Assembly (NCBI RefSeq): GCF_000269865.1
Contig: NZ_AKKV01000030.1
Location: 62,001 to 126,000 of the forward strand
Direction of reading: 5' to 3'
DNA: 64,000 nucleotides
Source: Fictibacillus macauensis ZFHKF-1
GTDB taxonomy: Bacteria > Bacillota > Bacilli > Bacillales > Fictibacillaceae
Position numbers and translations under genes: made by a program. Within the stretch, counting starts at the first letter, position 1. Each line of letters starts with the position of its first letter. The notes beneath the pieces were generated by a model. That model did no database searches and was not told the origin of the DNA. It saw only the letters and a list, made by a program, of their open reading frames with translations. Shown here piece by piece: positions 1 through 7,632 of the stretch.

Positions 1-140
1 GAACTTTTCTCTATATTAGTACACAATCACTTAAACGCTTTTATGCAATAAAGGTCGTTTCTATCCTACGGTACTTCATTGCTATTGTCAATGGAAGTTA
101 ATGTTGGGAAAATAAGAAAAAATTCATACCTTTAATGCAA

Positions 141-192
141 ATAAAAAAAACGATCTCCTTACACAACTGAAATCGTGTGCAAAGAAATCGTT
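141..192 (-). terminator. Rho-independent terminator of the amino-acid permease gene
   Basis: Read on the minus strand, AACGAT and ATCGTT form the outer stem. CTTTGCACA pairs with TGTGTAAGG inside it, and a run of eight T follows. It lies 14 bases after the permease stop codon. Confidence 0.8.
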
Positions 193-205
193 AATCATTT
201 GTACG

Positions 206-1609
206 CTACATGACGTTTTGTTTTCGTTGAGATTGGTGCTTTTTTTTCTTATGAATAAATAAGAAGTAATAAATATAACAGCAACTAAAGAAGCCGACAC
301 CTAGATACAGTCCAAGACGTTGTTCTTCATTAAAGCCCATGCTCACAAGTACGCCTAAATTAAGGATCAAAGCAACGGCTGGTAAAAATGGATAAAACGG
401 TGTTTTAAACTTTAAATCTGCTACTTTCCCGCCGTCTTTTACATACTTCCGTCGAAAAGCAAGTTGCGAGGCTGTAATAGCAATCCAGCCTACTTGTGCC
501 CCAATACCCGCTACCGACAGCAACCAATTAAATACTGTTTGGTTTTTGAAAAATGCGGACAATAATGACAACAGCGCAATCCCCAACGTAATGTACAATG
601 CATTCATAGGAATGCCACGCTTGTTTAGCTTACCGAGCTTCGGACTTGCCATTCCTTCCTTTGATAAAGAAAACAGCATGCGTGTTGCTGCATATAATCC
701 TGAGTTCGCTACAGAAAGTAATGCCGTTAACACGACGAAATTCATAATATCCGCCGCATACGGTACACCAATTCGATCAAAGACTTCAACAAATGGGCTT
801 CCTACTTCTTTTGCTTCCGTAAGTGGTAATAATGCAGACACGATTCCGATGGCTAAAACAAAGAAAAGCAATGTACGCCATACCGTTTGACGAATTGACT
901 TTGGAATCGTTACTTCCGGGTTCTTACTCTCTCCTGCTGCAATTCCAATTAACTCGGTTCCTTGGAACGAAAAGTTAACAGCAAGCATCGTAATAAATAC
1001 AGCTCCGAATCCATGTGGGAACCAGCCTTCTGCTACGAAATTTGAAAAGCCAGGAGCAGCATGACCGCCACTCATATTCACAACACCAAACATCGCACCA
1101 AGACCTAACAAAATAAAGAGAATAATAGCGGTAACTTTAATGCTTGAAAACCAAAACTCAGCTTCTCCAAATGCTTTCGCAGAAAGCGCATTTAAGCCAA
1201 ACATAATGACGGCAAAGCCCATGCACCATATCCAAGTTGGAACATTTGGAAACCACCGTTCCATTAAGGCAGCAGCACTAAAAAATTCCAATGCCACCGT
1301 CATGGCCCAACCAAACCAATAAAGCCAGCCGACAGCAAAGCCTGTACCTGGTCCTATAAACTTCGTTGTATACGTTTGAAAAGAACCTGCAACCGGCATG
1401 GCAACAGAGAGCTCTCCTAAACAAAGCATCGTTAAATACATAATAAAGCCACCTACAATGTAGGCAATTATAGCACCGATAGGGCCTGCATTATAAACCG
1501 TTTGACCAGAGCTTACAAATAACCCCGTTCCGATAATTCCACCTAATGAAATCATAAATAAATGACGCGCTTGTAAATTCCTTCTTAATTCTTGATTGTT
1601 TTGTCCCAT
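206..1609 (-). CDS. Amino-acid permease, RocE/RocC-like (APC superfamily)
   Basis: A 467-residue cytoplasmic-membrane amino-acid/proton symporter of the APC superfamily, AAT subgroup. The N-terminal stretch RHLFMISLGGIIGTGLF and the segment TMLCLGELSVAMPVAGSFQT are family hallmarks. About 12 hydrophobic segments can be seen, and the basic tail KKKKHQSQRK is cytosolic. Length and motifs such as FQGTELIGIAAGESKNP follow B. subtilis RocE/RocC (arginine/ornithine permeases) closely, so a cationic amino acid is the likely substrate. That specificity is inferred. The start has a GAGGTG ribosome binding site. A perfect cre site lies 25 bases upstream, so carbon catabolite control is likely. No other arginine-catabolic genes are adjacent. 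Confidence 0.88.
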   Translation of the reverse strand: MGQNNQELRRNLQARHLFMISLGGIIGTGLFVSSGQTVYNAGPIGAIIAYIVGGFIMYLTMLCLGELSVAMPVAGSFQTYTTKFIGPGTGFAVGWLYWFGWAMTVALEFFSAAALMERWFPNVPTWIWCMGFAVIMFGLNALSAKAFGEAEFWFSSIKVTAIILFILLGLGAMFGVVNMSGGHAAPGFSNFVAEGWFPHGFGAVFITMLAVNFSFQGTELIGIAAGESKNPEVTIPKSIRQTVWRTLLFFVLAIGIVSALLPLTEAKEVGSPFVEVFDRIGVPYAADIMNFVVLTALLSVANSGLYAATRMLFSLSKEGMASPKLGKLNKRGIPMNALYITLGIALLSLLSAFFKNQTVFNWLLSVAGIGAQVGWIAITASQLAFRRKYVKDGGKVADLKFKTPFYPFLPAVALILNLGVLVSMGFNEEQRLGLYLGVGFFSCCYIYYFLFIHKKKKHQSQRKQNVM

Positions 1610-1633
1610 TTTTTCACCTCTGTACCCTCATGA

Positions 1634-1647
1634 TGAAATCGCTTTCA
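1634..1647. promoter_or_regulatory. Catabolite-responsive element (cre) upstream of the permease
   Basis: TGAAATCGCTTTCA fits all 14 positions of the consensus TGWAANCGNTNWCA and is a near-perfect palindrome. It sits 25 bases upstream of the permease start, a usual position for CcpA repression. Confidence 0.75.
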
Positions 1648-1855
1648 ATTTCTCCCCTTATTTTATCACTTTTTATTAAAGAGACTAGTCTTTTTTTCAC
1701 AGTTTCGATAAATCTGACTATATTCTAAAGCTCATGACCCATAATATAGTAGTACTACTAACGAGATTCAACCTTCAATCAATAAAAATCAGTCGCATAA
1801 CAAACCATTTTTACAGAAAAAGAGACTCCCTTTAAGACGGCAGCCTCGATCTTTG

Positions 1856-2068
1856 CTATTCATAATCAGTCATATCATTTTCGTCGTTGTCTTCATTAAG
1901 ATTAATCATGTAGGCACAAGCATCTGAACAATCGCCAAACGTAAATACCGCGCCTACCGATTTCGTATTGGCAGTATGACTGTTTTGCAAGCTGCTCCCA
2001 ATATCAATATTTCCGTTCTGGGTAATGCCATTCGTCACAACATTTTTTATATTAAATGAAAATTGCAC
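1856..2068 (-). CDS. GerPA/GerPF-family spore protein, copy 3
   Basis: A 70-residue protein of the gerPA/GerPF family (Pfam gerPA type), small spore proteins linked to coat permeability for germinants. The family layout is visible: a short beta-rich N-terminus with the NIKNVVTNGITQNGNIDIG block, then SHTANTKSVG, then an FGD motif. The tail is acidic (NEDNDENDMTD). It starts at GTG, with AAAGGATGGGG a few bases before. It is the last of three tandem paralogues on this strand, 78 bases after copy 2, and has two Cys near the C-terminal side (GDCSDACAYM). A coat or germination role is inferred from the family. Confidence 0.75.
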   Translation of the reverse strand: MQFSFNIKNVVTNGITQNGNIDIGSSLQNSHTANTKSVGAVFTFGDCSDACAYMINLNEDNDENDMTDYE

Positions 2069-2146
2069 GGTTGCCCCATCCTTTACCTCTTTTCCTTTAG
2101 TTTATGGAAAAGCTGTAAAATGGATTGGACATCCTGTTGAATCTGT

Positions 2147-2389
2147 TTACAACTGACCTACTACTGGTGCAGATGGGTTCGCAATTTGATCTTGATCGCT
2201 TACATCTGGATCAATATTGCTATTAACCATAAATCCAGTACACGGAGAAAAATCTCCGAGAGACATGGTCGAGCCTACTGACTTCGTATTAGCTGTATGG
2301 CTATTATGAACCGTTGGACCGATATCAACGTTTCCGTTCATCGTAACACCGTTTGTTTTAATATTAAAGATATTAAATAAATAAGGCAT
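2147..2389 (-). CDS. GerPA/GerPF-family spore protein, copy 2
   Basis: An 80-residue member of the gerPA/GerPF spore germination family. It shares with copy 3 the blocks NIKTNGVTMNGNVDIG and NSHTANTKSVG, then LGDFSPCTGFMVNSN. The ribosome binding site is strong (GGAGGAAGCTAG before ATG). It lies 17 bases downstream of copy 1, so the two are very probably cotranscribed. Expression in the mother cell under SigK would be expected from the family. The tail is acidic and Pro-rich and unlike the other copies. Confidence 0.8.
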   Translation of the reverse strand: MPYLFNIFNIKTNGVTMNGNVDIGPTVHNSHTANTKSVGSTMSLGDFSPCTGFMVNSNIDPDVSDQDQIANPSAPVVGQL

Positions 2390-2406
2390 CTAGCTTCCTC
2401 CTACCG

Positions 2407-2637
2407 TTATTCTGCATCCTCACTATTAGCGCTTTGCCCTTGATCATTGATATCCTGATCATTCATTACATTTTTCATGATCGCTTCCGTTGGAGAATAG
2501 TCGCCTGATGAATAGTTATCTCCGACTGACTTACTATTGGTCATGTTGTCTTTATGCAATGTTGAGCCTAGATTTAAAGAGCTATTGCTCGCTAAGCTGT
2601 TCACCTTTAAATAATAGATGTTCACTATGCATCCCAC
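2407..2637 (-). CDS. GerPA/GerPF-family spore protein, copy 1
   Basis: A 76-residue gerPA/GerPF-family protein, the first and most divergent of three tandem paralogues. The conserved core is LKVNSLASNSSLNLGSTL, then NSKSVGDN, then SSGDYSPTEA. The frame can be extended to a TTG at 2658, but that codon has no ribosome binding site. The GTG at 2637 follows GGGTGGAG by six bases and gives an N-terminus like that of the family, so I chose it. A possible SigK promoter lies just upstream. Confidence 0.7.
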   Translation of the reverse strand: MGCIVNIYYLKVNSLASNSSLNLGSTLHKDNMTNSKSVGDNYSSGDYSPTEAIMKNVMNDQDINDQGQSANSEDAE

Positions 2638-2667
2638 AGCTATCTCCACCCTTTGCAAGTGTTAGTG

Positions 2668-2696
2668 CAGTGTATGATTCATGTCATTAGTTGGTG
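2668..2696 (-). promoter_or_regulatory. Possible SigK promoter of the gerP-like operon
   Basis: On the minus strand CATACACTG matches the SigK -10 consensus CATANNNTA at all but the last base. An AC dinucleotide lies about 17 bases upstream. The position fits transcription of the GerPA/GerPF-like genes, which are SigK-dependent in B. subtilis. The match is short and could be chance. Confidence 0.35.
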
Positions 2697-2857
2697 AATT
2701 TTCCTAAGCAGAGAGGACAGCGTACATTTAATCAAAACCACCAGTGGAAACTGGTGGTTTGCTCTGCGGCTAAAAGCCTCGCTTACCCGGCCTTAAAGGC
2801 CCCCTTAAGAGATCTCCCTTTTGCACCACATTCGCTCACTAATTCTAAAGAATTTCC

Positions 2858-2965
2858 TTACTTCTTTTTATTTTTCTGTCCGGTGAACGGGTCATACTCT
2901 TCAAATAACGTTAACTGATCTGCACGAAAACCTTCTACGAGCTGATTTCGTATGTATTCTATATA
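2858..2965 (-). pseudogene. tnpA: IS200-type transposase tnpA, C-terminal fragment
   Basis: The minus-strand frame reads YIEYIRNQLVEGFRADQL, then TLFEEYDPFTGQ and a Lys-rich end. It matches the usual end of IS200 TnpA proteins (a KYIxxQ helix, then a LSxxEYxDPFxG tail). There is no start codon or upstream transposase sequence. The N-terminal part of the same gene lies at 3485-3787, beyond an inserted lipoprotein gene. Confidence 0.65.
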
Positions 2966-3056
2966 CCAATATTTAACATTATTTATATAGCATAAAAAAT
3001 AAATTATGTTATATTAATAATGGAAAAATAAACACAAAGTGGAAGAGGGTTTTCAA

Positions 3057-3479
3057 ATGAGAAATATTTTTTTAATAGTAAGTTTTTTATGTTTATTTTT
3101 GCTATCAGTAGCATGTCAAGATCAAGCTAAAGACAAAAATGAACAAGGAGAAAAAATGCCAACTTATGAAAGAATAAAAGATTTACAAGAAGTCCGAGTA
3201 TCAAAAATTCAAAAAGAAGATTATAAAATATTTAACAAAGCTAAGGAAATCGAAATATTTAAAAACATGTTAAAAAATGCAAGCAAAGAAAAATATGATT
3301 CTGGGAAATATGATTACGATATAAAAATACTCTTCGATAAAAAAGGAGATGAAAGAGGTTTATACATGGCAAAAGTTAAAAATAAAATTGTTTTAAAATA
3401 CATAGGTGACAGCACCGACACTTATATAGTTAATTCAAATGATTCAAAAGATGCTATTACTTTAATTGAAAAAAAATAA
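3057..3479 (+). CDS. Small lipoprotein of unknown function
   Basis: A 140-residue predicted lipoprotein with a type II signal peptide. Its hydrophobic stretch ends in LLSVAC, with the lipidated Cys at about residue 20. The rest is Lys/Asp-rich and hydrophilic and matches no family I recognise. I place the start at the ATG at 3057, eight bases after GGAAGAGG, rather than at the in-frame GTG at 3039 that precedes that site. Base composition is much more AT-rich than the neighbours. The gene stands between two fragments of an IS200 transposase, which suggests recent acquisition. It may be an immunity-type or small adhesion lipoprotein, but nothing in the sequence shows this. Confidence 0.7.
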   Translation: MRNIFLIVSFLCLFLLSVACQDQAKDKNEQGEKMPTYERIKDLQEVRVSKIQKEDYKIFNKAKEIEIFKNMLKNASKEKYDSGKYDYDIKILFDKKGDERGLYMAKVKNKIVLKYIGDSTDTYIVNSNDSKDAITLIEKK

Positions 3480-3484
3480 TTCTT

Positions 3485-3787
3485 TTAACACCAATTCCTA
3501 TAGCGATATTTTAAATCCGCATGTCGATTGAAAATCATCAGAATATTTTCTCCTTTTAAGTAACACATAAATTGAGATACGCTTCATTTAGGTGGCTCAC
3601 CAACATATGAATGTGGTCTTTGCATGCATTGGCTTCATGAATGACGACTCCCTTGCATTCACATAAGTTTCGGATCATTTGACCGATATTCTTTCTTTAT
3701 TTTCCATATATAATTTGTCTTCTATATATTGGTACGAATACGATGTGGTACTTACAATTCCATGTCCTGTGTGCTAAACTGATTCAT
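3485..3787 (-). pseudogene. tnpA: IS200-type transposase tnpA, N-terminal fragment with frameshifts
   Basis: Read on the minus strand across frames, this gives KYHIVFVPIYRRQIIYGK, then IGQMIRNLCECKGVVIHEA, then KDHIHMLVS with the HUH metal-binding His pair. YLKG and FNRHADLKYRYRNW follow. These are the ordered hallmarks of IS200/IS605 TnpA. In-frame stops after the first 11 codons and after IIYGK, plus at least one later frameshift, make it dead. The frame ends abruptly at 3485. The missing tail lies at 2858-2965. Confidence 0.75.
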
Positions 3788-3930
3788 GTCCTTCACAAGG
3801 ACATACCTCCTTTTATGATGAGTGAAGTGGCCGGGAAACCAACTTTAGCTTATCATGAAGTGAGGTTTTTTTAATACCACGCTTGAAGCTTTTTAGAACC
3901 CCCGGCATAGCCAGGGGTTTTCAATACATC

Positions 3931-3970
3931 AAAAAAACAGAGACGAAGCACAATGCTTTTCGTCTCTGTT
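3931..3970 (-). terminator. Terminator of the PTS IIA gene
   Basis: On the minus strand AACAGAGACGAA pairs with TTCGTCTCTGTT and a T run follows. It begins 13 bases after the stop codon. Confidence 0.85.
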
Positions 3971-3983
3971 CTCCACCTTAACT

Positions 3984-4493
3984 TTAGTCTTTAATTTCCT
4001 TCAATCGTAAGATCACTGTTTCGTTGGCAACAGCTTGATGATTTAAGTATTTATCCATCAACCCAACTTTTTCACCATTCGTAATAGTAAGTGTTGTGAT
4101 TGTACTTTTTGCTCTTTCTTCGATCAGAGAAAGATTACACGATAAGAGAAGCTGACCTGCAGAAACACGCTCTCCTTCTTCTACATGAGCGTTAAATCCT
4201 TCTCCTTTCATCATAACCGTATCCAGTCCAACATGAATAAGCAGCTCAATTCCTTGGCGGCCTCTCAAGCCAATACCGTGTTTGGTAGGAAAGACTTGAA
4301 TGACTTCTCCATCGATGGGAGCGTACACATTTCCTTCTGCCGGTAGGATTGCTACACCGTCACCAAGCATCTTTTGAGAAAAAACAGGATCAGGCACTTC
4401 CTCAATTGCCATTACCTTCCCTGTTATAGGAGAAGTAATTACTTCTTCAGATGGAACGTTGTTACTGGATCGTTGAAATAACTTCCGAAACAT
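3984..4493 (-). CDS. PTS glucose-type EIIA protein (Crr/YpqE-like)
   Basis: A 169-residue single-domain EIIA-Glc. It carries phosphate from HPr-His to a glucose-family EIIB and, in many bacteria, acts as a regulator. The two active-site histidines are visible in TKHGIGL (about residue 73) and LLIHVGLDTV (about residue 88). The start follows AGGTGAGAGT. It stands alone, divergent from pdxK, as its B. subtilis counterpart YpqE also stands alone, so its partner EIICB must be encoded elsewhere. Which sugars it serves cannot be told from here. Confidence 0.9.
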   Translation of the reverse strand: MFRKLFQRSSNNVPSEEVITSPITGKVMAIEEVPDPVFSQKMLGDGVAILPAEGNVYAPIDGEVIQVFPTKHGIGLRGRQGIELLIHVGLDTVMMKGEGFNAHVEEGERVSAGQLLLSCNLSLIEERAKSTITTLTITNGEKVGLMDKYLNHQAVANETVILRLKEIKD

Positions 4494-4583
4494 ACTCTCA
4501 CCTACTTTATTTAGTTGATTAGCAACTGCTTTTACGTTAAGTTAACCATAAATGGCTTATTACTGGCAAAAACATTGTGTATT

Positions 4584-4611
4584 TTGTCTCAGCTAAAAAA
4601 ATTGATATAAT
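4584..4611 (+). promoter_or_regulatory. Probable SigA promoter of pdxK
   Basis: TTGTCT and a perfect TATAAT are separated by 16 bases. The -10 lies about 50 bases before the pdxK start. Confidence 0.5.
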
Positions 4612-4663
4612 ATGAAAAGGAAAAAAAGAGAAATCTAAAGTCAGTTATATTAAAGGAGATTGA

Positions 4664-5470
4664 ATGATGAGCAAGTTTAAAGCACTAACAATCGCCGGTT
4701 CCGATACAAGTGGTGGAGCAGGTATTCAAGCAGACTTAAAAACATTTCAAGAGCTTGGAGTTTACGGAATGACTGCCATTAACGTAGTGGTAGCACAAGA
4801 TCCTGACCGAGAATGGTTTCATGAAGTATTTATGCTTCCTCTTGATCTGTTTAAAGCTCAACTAAAAACAGTTCTAGGCGGCATTGGTGTTGATGCAGTT
4901 AAAACAGGCATGCTCGCTTCTGTAGAGGTTATTAAAGCCACTGCTGAGGCTATTGAGAAATACGATATAAAAACGGTCGTAGTAGATCCAGTTATGGTTT
5001 GTAAAGGTTCCGAACCACTTCACCCTGAGCTAGCTGAAACATTACAAAATGTTCTTGTACCTAAAGCTACTGTCGTGACACCGAACTTATTTGAAGCGGC
5101 TCAGCTTAGTGGCATGAATGCTATTACAACAATTGATGAAATGAAAGAAGCTGCTCAAAAAATTCAAGCTGGTGGCGCCAAATACGTTATTGTAAAAGGC
5201 GGCGGCAAGCTTCAACATGAAAAAGCAATCGATGTTTTATACGATGGCAAGACTTTTGAAGTCCTTGAATCTGAAAAAATTGATACAACGTATACTCATG
5301 GAGCTGGTTGTACGTTTGCATCTGCCGTAGCGGCAGAACTTGCAAAAGGCAAACCTGTCCACGATGCTATTGCAGTTGCAAAAGACTTTATTACAGCTGC
5401 CATTCGCCATTCATTTCCTATTAACCAATATGTCGGTCCAACAGATCATAGCGCTTATCGAAATCAATAA
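4664..5470 (+). CDS. pdxK: Pyridoxine/pyridoxal/hydroxymethylpyrimidine kinase PdxK
   Basis: A 268-residue ribokinase-superfamily enzyme. It phosphorylates vitamin B6 vitamers in the salvage pathway and can also act on HMP. Visible motifs are TIAGSDTSGGAGIQADLKTF at the N-terminus, VDPVMVCKG in the middle and DTTYTHGAGCTFASAVAAEL near residue 205, with the GAGCTF anion hole and catalytic region. The Cys in the anion hole and the overall sequence match B. subtilis PdxK (formerly YwdB/ThiD) rather than true ThiD. AAAGGAG precedes two ATG codons (4664 and 4667), and either may be used. A strong terminator follows. Confidence 0.92.
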   Translation: MMSKFKALTIAGSDTSGGAGIQADLKTFQELGVYGMTAINVVVAQDPDREWFHEVFMLPLDLFKAQLKTVLGGIGVDAVKTGMLASVEVIKATAEAIEKYDIKTVVVDPVMVCKGSEPLHPELAETLQNVLVPKATVVTPNLFEAAQLSGMNAITTIDEMKEAAQKIQAGGAKYVIVKGGGKLQHEKAIDVLYDGKTFEVLESEKIDTTYTHGAGCTFASAVAAELAKGKPVHDAIAVAKDFITAAIRHSFPINQYVGPTDHSAYRNQ

Positions 5471-5482
5471 TAGGAAGAACGT

Positions 5483-5517
5483 GAGGAGCAAACACTATGT
5501 TTGTTCCTCTCCTTTTT
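5483..5517 (+). terminator. Terminator of pdxK
   Basis: A 12-base stem (GAGGAGCAAACA with TGTTTGTTCCTC, one G-T pair) is followed by CTCCTTTTT. Confidence 0.8.
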
Positions 5518-5588
5518 GAGCGCATTTCTTAACGCTTTTCATAGGAGTAAAGTATAATAAATAAAGAAACGTATGAGGAGGGAAAATC

Positions 5589-5939
5589 TTGCAGCCGATT
5601 AACCTTAATGAGGTTCAACAACACATTGAGCAATTTGCGAACCGCGATGTCTATTTACACTTGGAGACGACGAACGGCGCGTACGCCTCCCACTTTGATC
5701 AATCATTTTTTTCTGCGGGCGCTTATATTCGCAACGCAAAAATTAATTTCACACGAGGCTTGATTACAGGTGATCAAGCACCGTATCGCGCCGGTCTTAA
5801 ACTGGAAATAGGCTGGGTATATGCAGAGGGATTAACGCATTGGGAGCTAACAGAAGATGGGCAACTTCTCATCGCTGGTCATAGCCCTGATGGAAAATTA
5901 GCTGTTGCATTGCAACTCAGTCCGAAACCGTTTGAATAG
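5589..5939 (+). CDS. yojF: YojF family protein
   Basis: A 116-residue DUF1806 protein like B. subtilis YojF. It is encoded directly upstream of the bacillithiol deacetylase gene bshB2 (yojG in B. subtilis), 11 bases away, and is surely cotranscribed with it. The start is TTG, six bases after GAGGAGGG. Motifs include NFTRGLITGDQAPYRAGLK and GWVYAEGLTHWE. The molecular role of YojF is not established. The constant pairing suggests an accessory role for BshB2. Confidence 0.88.
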   Translation: MQPINLNEVQQHIEQFANRDVYLHLETTNGAYASHFDQSFFSAGAYIRNAKINFTRGLITGDQAPYRAGLKLEIGWVYAEGLTHWELTEDGQLLIAGHSPDGKLAVALQLSPKPFE

Positions 5940-5950
5940 GAGGTACCACC

Positions 5951-6619
5951 ATGTCACAGCATGAACACGTCTTAGTCGTTTTTCCGCACCCAGATGATGA
6001 AGCATTTGGTGTTTCAGGAACAATTTCAATGCATACGGGTAGAGGCGTACCGGTAACGTATGTTTGTTTAACACTTGGAGAAATGGGTCGTAACTTAGGG
6101 AACCCACCATTTGCTACGCGAGAATCTTTACCAAAGATTCGAAAAAAAGAGCTACACAATGCTGCAAAAGTCATGAATATCAATGATTTGCGGTGTTGGG
6201 GCTATCGAGATAAAACGGTAGAATTTGAAGATCCAGAAGCTCTTTCCGCTCGAATTAGAGGGGTTATTGATGAAATTAATCCGACTTTAATTATTACGTT
6301 TTATCCTGGCTATAGCGTGCATCCTGATCACGAAGCAACAGCACGTGCAGTAATTGCTGCTGTAGAATCAATGCCTCAAGCACAGCGTCCTACGCTTAAC
6401 TGTGTAGCCTTCTCTAATGATTGCTACGAGATGCTTGGCGAACCTGATGTTATTCGTGACGTTAGCTCTGTCTCTCAACAAAAGATCGAGGCGATTAAAG
6501 CCCATCGTTCCCAAACAGAATGGCTTATTGCCGCAATGGCAGAAGAAGATTCTAAGCAAGTTCCAGACGTTTTAAAACGGATTAATCGTGAACAATTTTG
6601 GACTTACAAATTTGAATAG
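5951..6619 (+). CDS. bshB2: Bacillithiol biosynthesis deacetylase BshB2
   Basis: A 222-residue PIG-L/LmbE zinc deacetylase. It removes acetate from GlcNAc-malate in the second step of bacillithiol synthesis. The zinc-binding HPDDE motif is at residue 12 (FPHPDDEAFG) and the second His motif is HPDH (about residue 125). The start follows AGGAGGTACCACC. A hairpin terminator follows 14 bases after the stop, so yojF-bshB2 is a two-gene unit. B. subtilis also has a second deacetylase, BshB1, elsewhere, and the two are partly redundant there. Confidence 0.92.
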   Translation: MSQHEHVLVVFPHPDDEAFGVSGTISMHTGRGVPVTYVCLTLGEMGRNLGNPPFATRESLPKIRKKELHNAAKVMNINDLRCWGYRDKTVEFEDPEALSARIRGVIDEINPTLIITFYPGYSVHPDHEATARAVIAAVESMPQAQRPTLNCVAFSNDCYEMLGEPDVIRDVSSVSQQKIEAIKAHRSQTEWLIAAMAEEDSKQVPDVLKRINREQFWTYKFE

Positions 6620-6633
6620 ATGATCCATCACTG

Positions 6634-6671
6634 CATCCGCATTGGCTAATTGCTAAAGCGGATGATTTTTT
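6634..6671 (+). terminator. Terminator of yojF-bshB2
   Basis: CATCCGC pairs with GCGGATG, with an inner TTGGC/GCTAA stem, followed by ATTTTTT. Confidence 0.75.
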
Positions 6672-6757
6672 ATGCTTGCTTCCTACAAGGATCCTTGTCA
6701 TAAACTTCGCCCCTCCCCCATACAATGAGAGCAAAGCTTACTAAAGGGGAGATTGCT

Positions 6758-7162
6758 TTGCAAACAAAACATGGACAAGTTACTGAAGAAATGGTTTGTC
6801 GCTTTTACGAATTAAGTAAACAAGCAAAAGCCATTGAGAATGAACTATCCACACTAAAAAAGCAATTTAATGCTCACTTTGATTTTATCTCTGGTCATCA
6901 TCAAAAAGGAGAACTTGCAGTTGGGGCCTATAAACTTCAACGTCAAATTAGAACTTCACAAAGTTACGTCGCGGAAACGACAGTGAACAAATTAGAGGAA
7001 CTGCAACTAGAAGATTGCATTCTAACAACACGCACACCTAATAAAGAAAAAATTGAAGCAGCTCTTACACTTGGCCTTATACCTGCTGGAGCACTAGATC
7101 ACTGTCATCTCGTCAAGCACACCCCAGTCATTACTGTAAAAGCAAATAATCAACTCTCCTAA
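6758..7162 (+). CDS. Hypothetical protein, 134 residues
   Basis: I do not recognise this protein. It is soluble, with a predicted helical N-terminus rich in Lys/Glu (about residues 7-38, coiled-coil-like: YELSKQAKAIENELSTLKKQ). The later helices include KEKIEAALTLGLIPAGALD. It has no signal peptide or membrane segment. I place the start at a TTG that follows AAAGGGGAGATTGCT, because the longer frame from ATG 6725 has its start upstream of that ribosome site. It stands alone between terminated units. Confidence 0.6.
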   Translation: MQTKHGQVTEEMVCRFYELSKQAKAIENELSTLKKQFNAHFDFISGHHQKGELAVGAYKLQRQIRTSQSYVAETTVNKLEELQLEDCILTTRTPNKEKIEAALTLGLIPAGALDHCHLVKHTPVITVKANNQLS

Positions 7163-7246
7163 AAAAAATCCCTTTTCAAACGATGAATGAATAGATTCAT
7201 AGTTTATTGGTCATACTAATGATAGTAACGAAAAGGGGATGATTAC

Positions 7247-7528
7247 ATGACAATTTATGAGTATGCTGTTATGAATGTTGTTATTGCATTTAAGCGTAAG
7301 GATCTTAACATAATTGATGAAAACTTAATGAAAATTGCTTATACAGTCGCTGATGAGTTTGTAACAAAACAACTTGATGTCTCGTTAATTGAAGACATAA
7401 CAATGGACATTATGCCTGGTTTAATTCATATTGAAGCCGGTTGCTATGATTGGCAATTTGATTTAGATGGTAACTTTACGGGCAATGGTTTTTTTGCAAA
7501 TGTTTCTGTAGAGCTTGTTCATATGTAG
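7247..7528 (+). CDS. Hypothetical protein, 93 residues
   Basis: A small soluble acidic protein of unknown family. It has a good ribosome binding site (AAAAGGGGATGATTAC before ATG) and its own terminator, so it is very likely expressed. The pattern is alpha/beta (helix around residues 20-40; strands around GLIHIEAGCYDWQFDLDGNF). No catalytic or metal motif can be seen. Confidence 0.65.
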   Translation: MTIYEYAVMNVVIAFKRKDLNIIDENLMKIAYTVADEFVTKQLDVSLIEDITMDIMPGLIHIEAGCYDWQFDLDGNFTGNGFFANVSVELVHM

Positions 7529-7539
7529 AATAATCACTG

Positions 7540-7573
7540 CGACGTATCATTTGAGATGGTACGTCGTTTTTTT
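7540..7573 (+). terminator. Terminator after the 93-residue gene
   Basis: The stem GACGTA(T)CAT/ATG(G)TACGTC is followed by seven T. Confidence 0.85.
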
Positions 7574-7632
7574 GTTTCTTTCTATAAAAAGAGTGGAATA
7601 GAATACTAAATAATAATATAAGGAGGCTGTTC

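Larger units (their letters stand above)
2736..3921 (-). mobile_element. Decayed IS200/IS605-type element, interrupted
   Basis: Remains of an IS200-like element. One end carries a perfect 10-base-stem hairpin (AACCACCAGT, loop GGAA, at 2736-2759) followed by smaller palindromes (GGCCTTAAAGGCC near 2800). The other end carries a hairpin around CCCCCGGC/GCCAGGGG (3898-3921). Between them lie two pieces of a TnpA (Y1 transposase) reading frame on the minus strand, at 3485-3787 and 2858-2965. A very AT-rich segment of about 520 bases with a lipoprotein gene separates the two pieces. Subterminal hairpins and lack of terminal inverted repeats fit the IS200/IS605 family. Confidence 0.65.

Noticed and set aside
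2691..2918. Plus-strand frame over the IS200-type end
   Set aside because: It runs through transposon hairpins and over the antisense of the transposase tail. No ribosome site.
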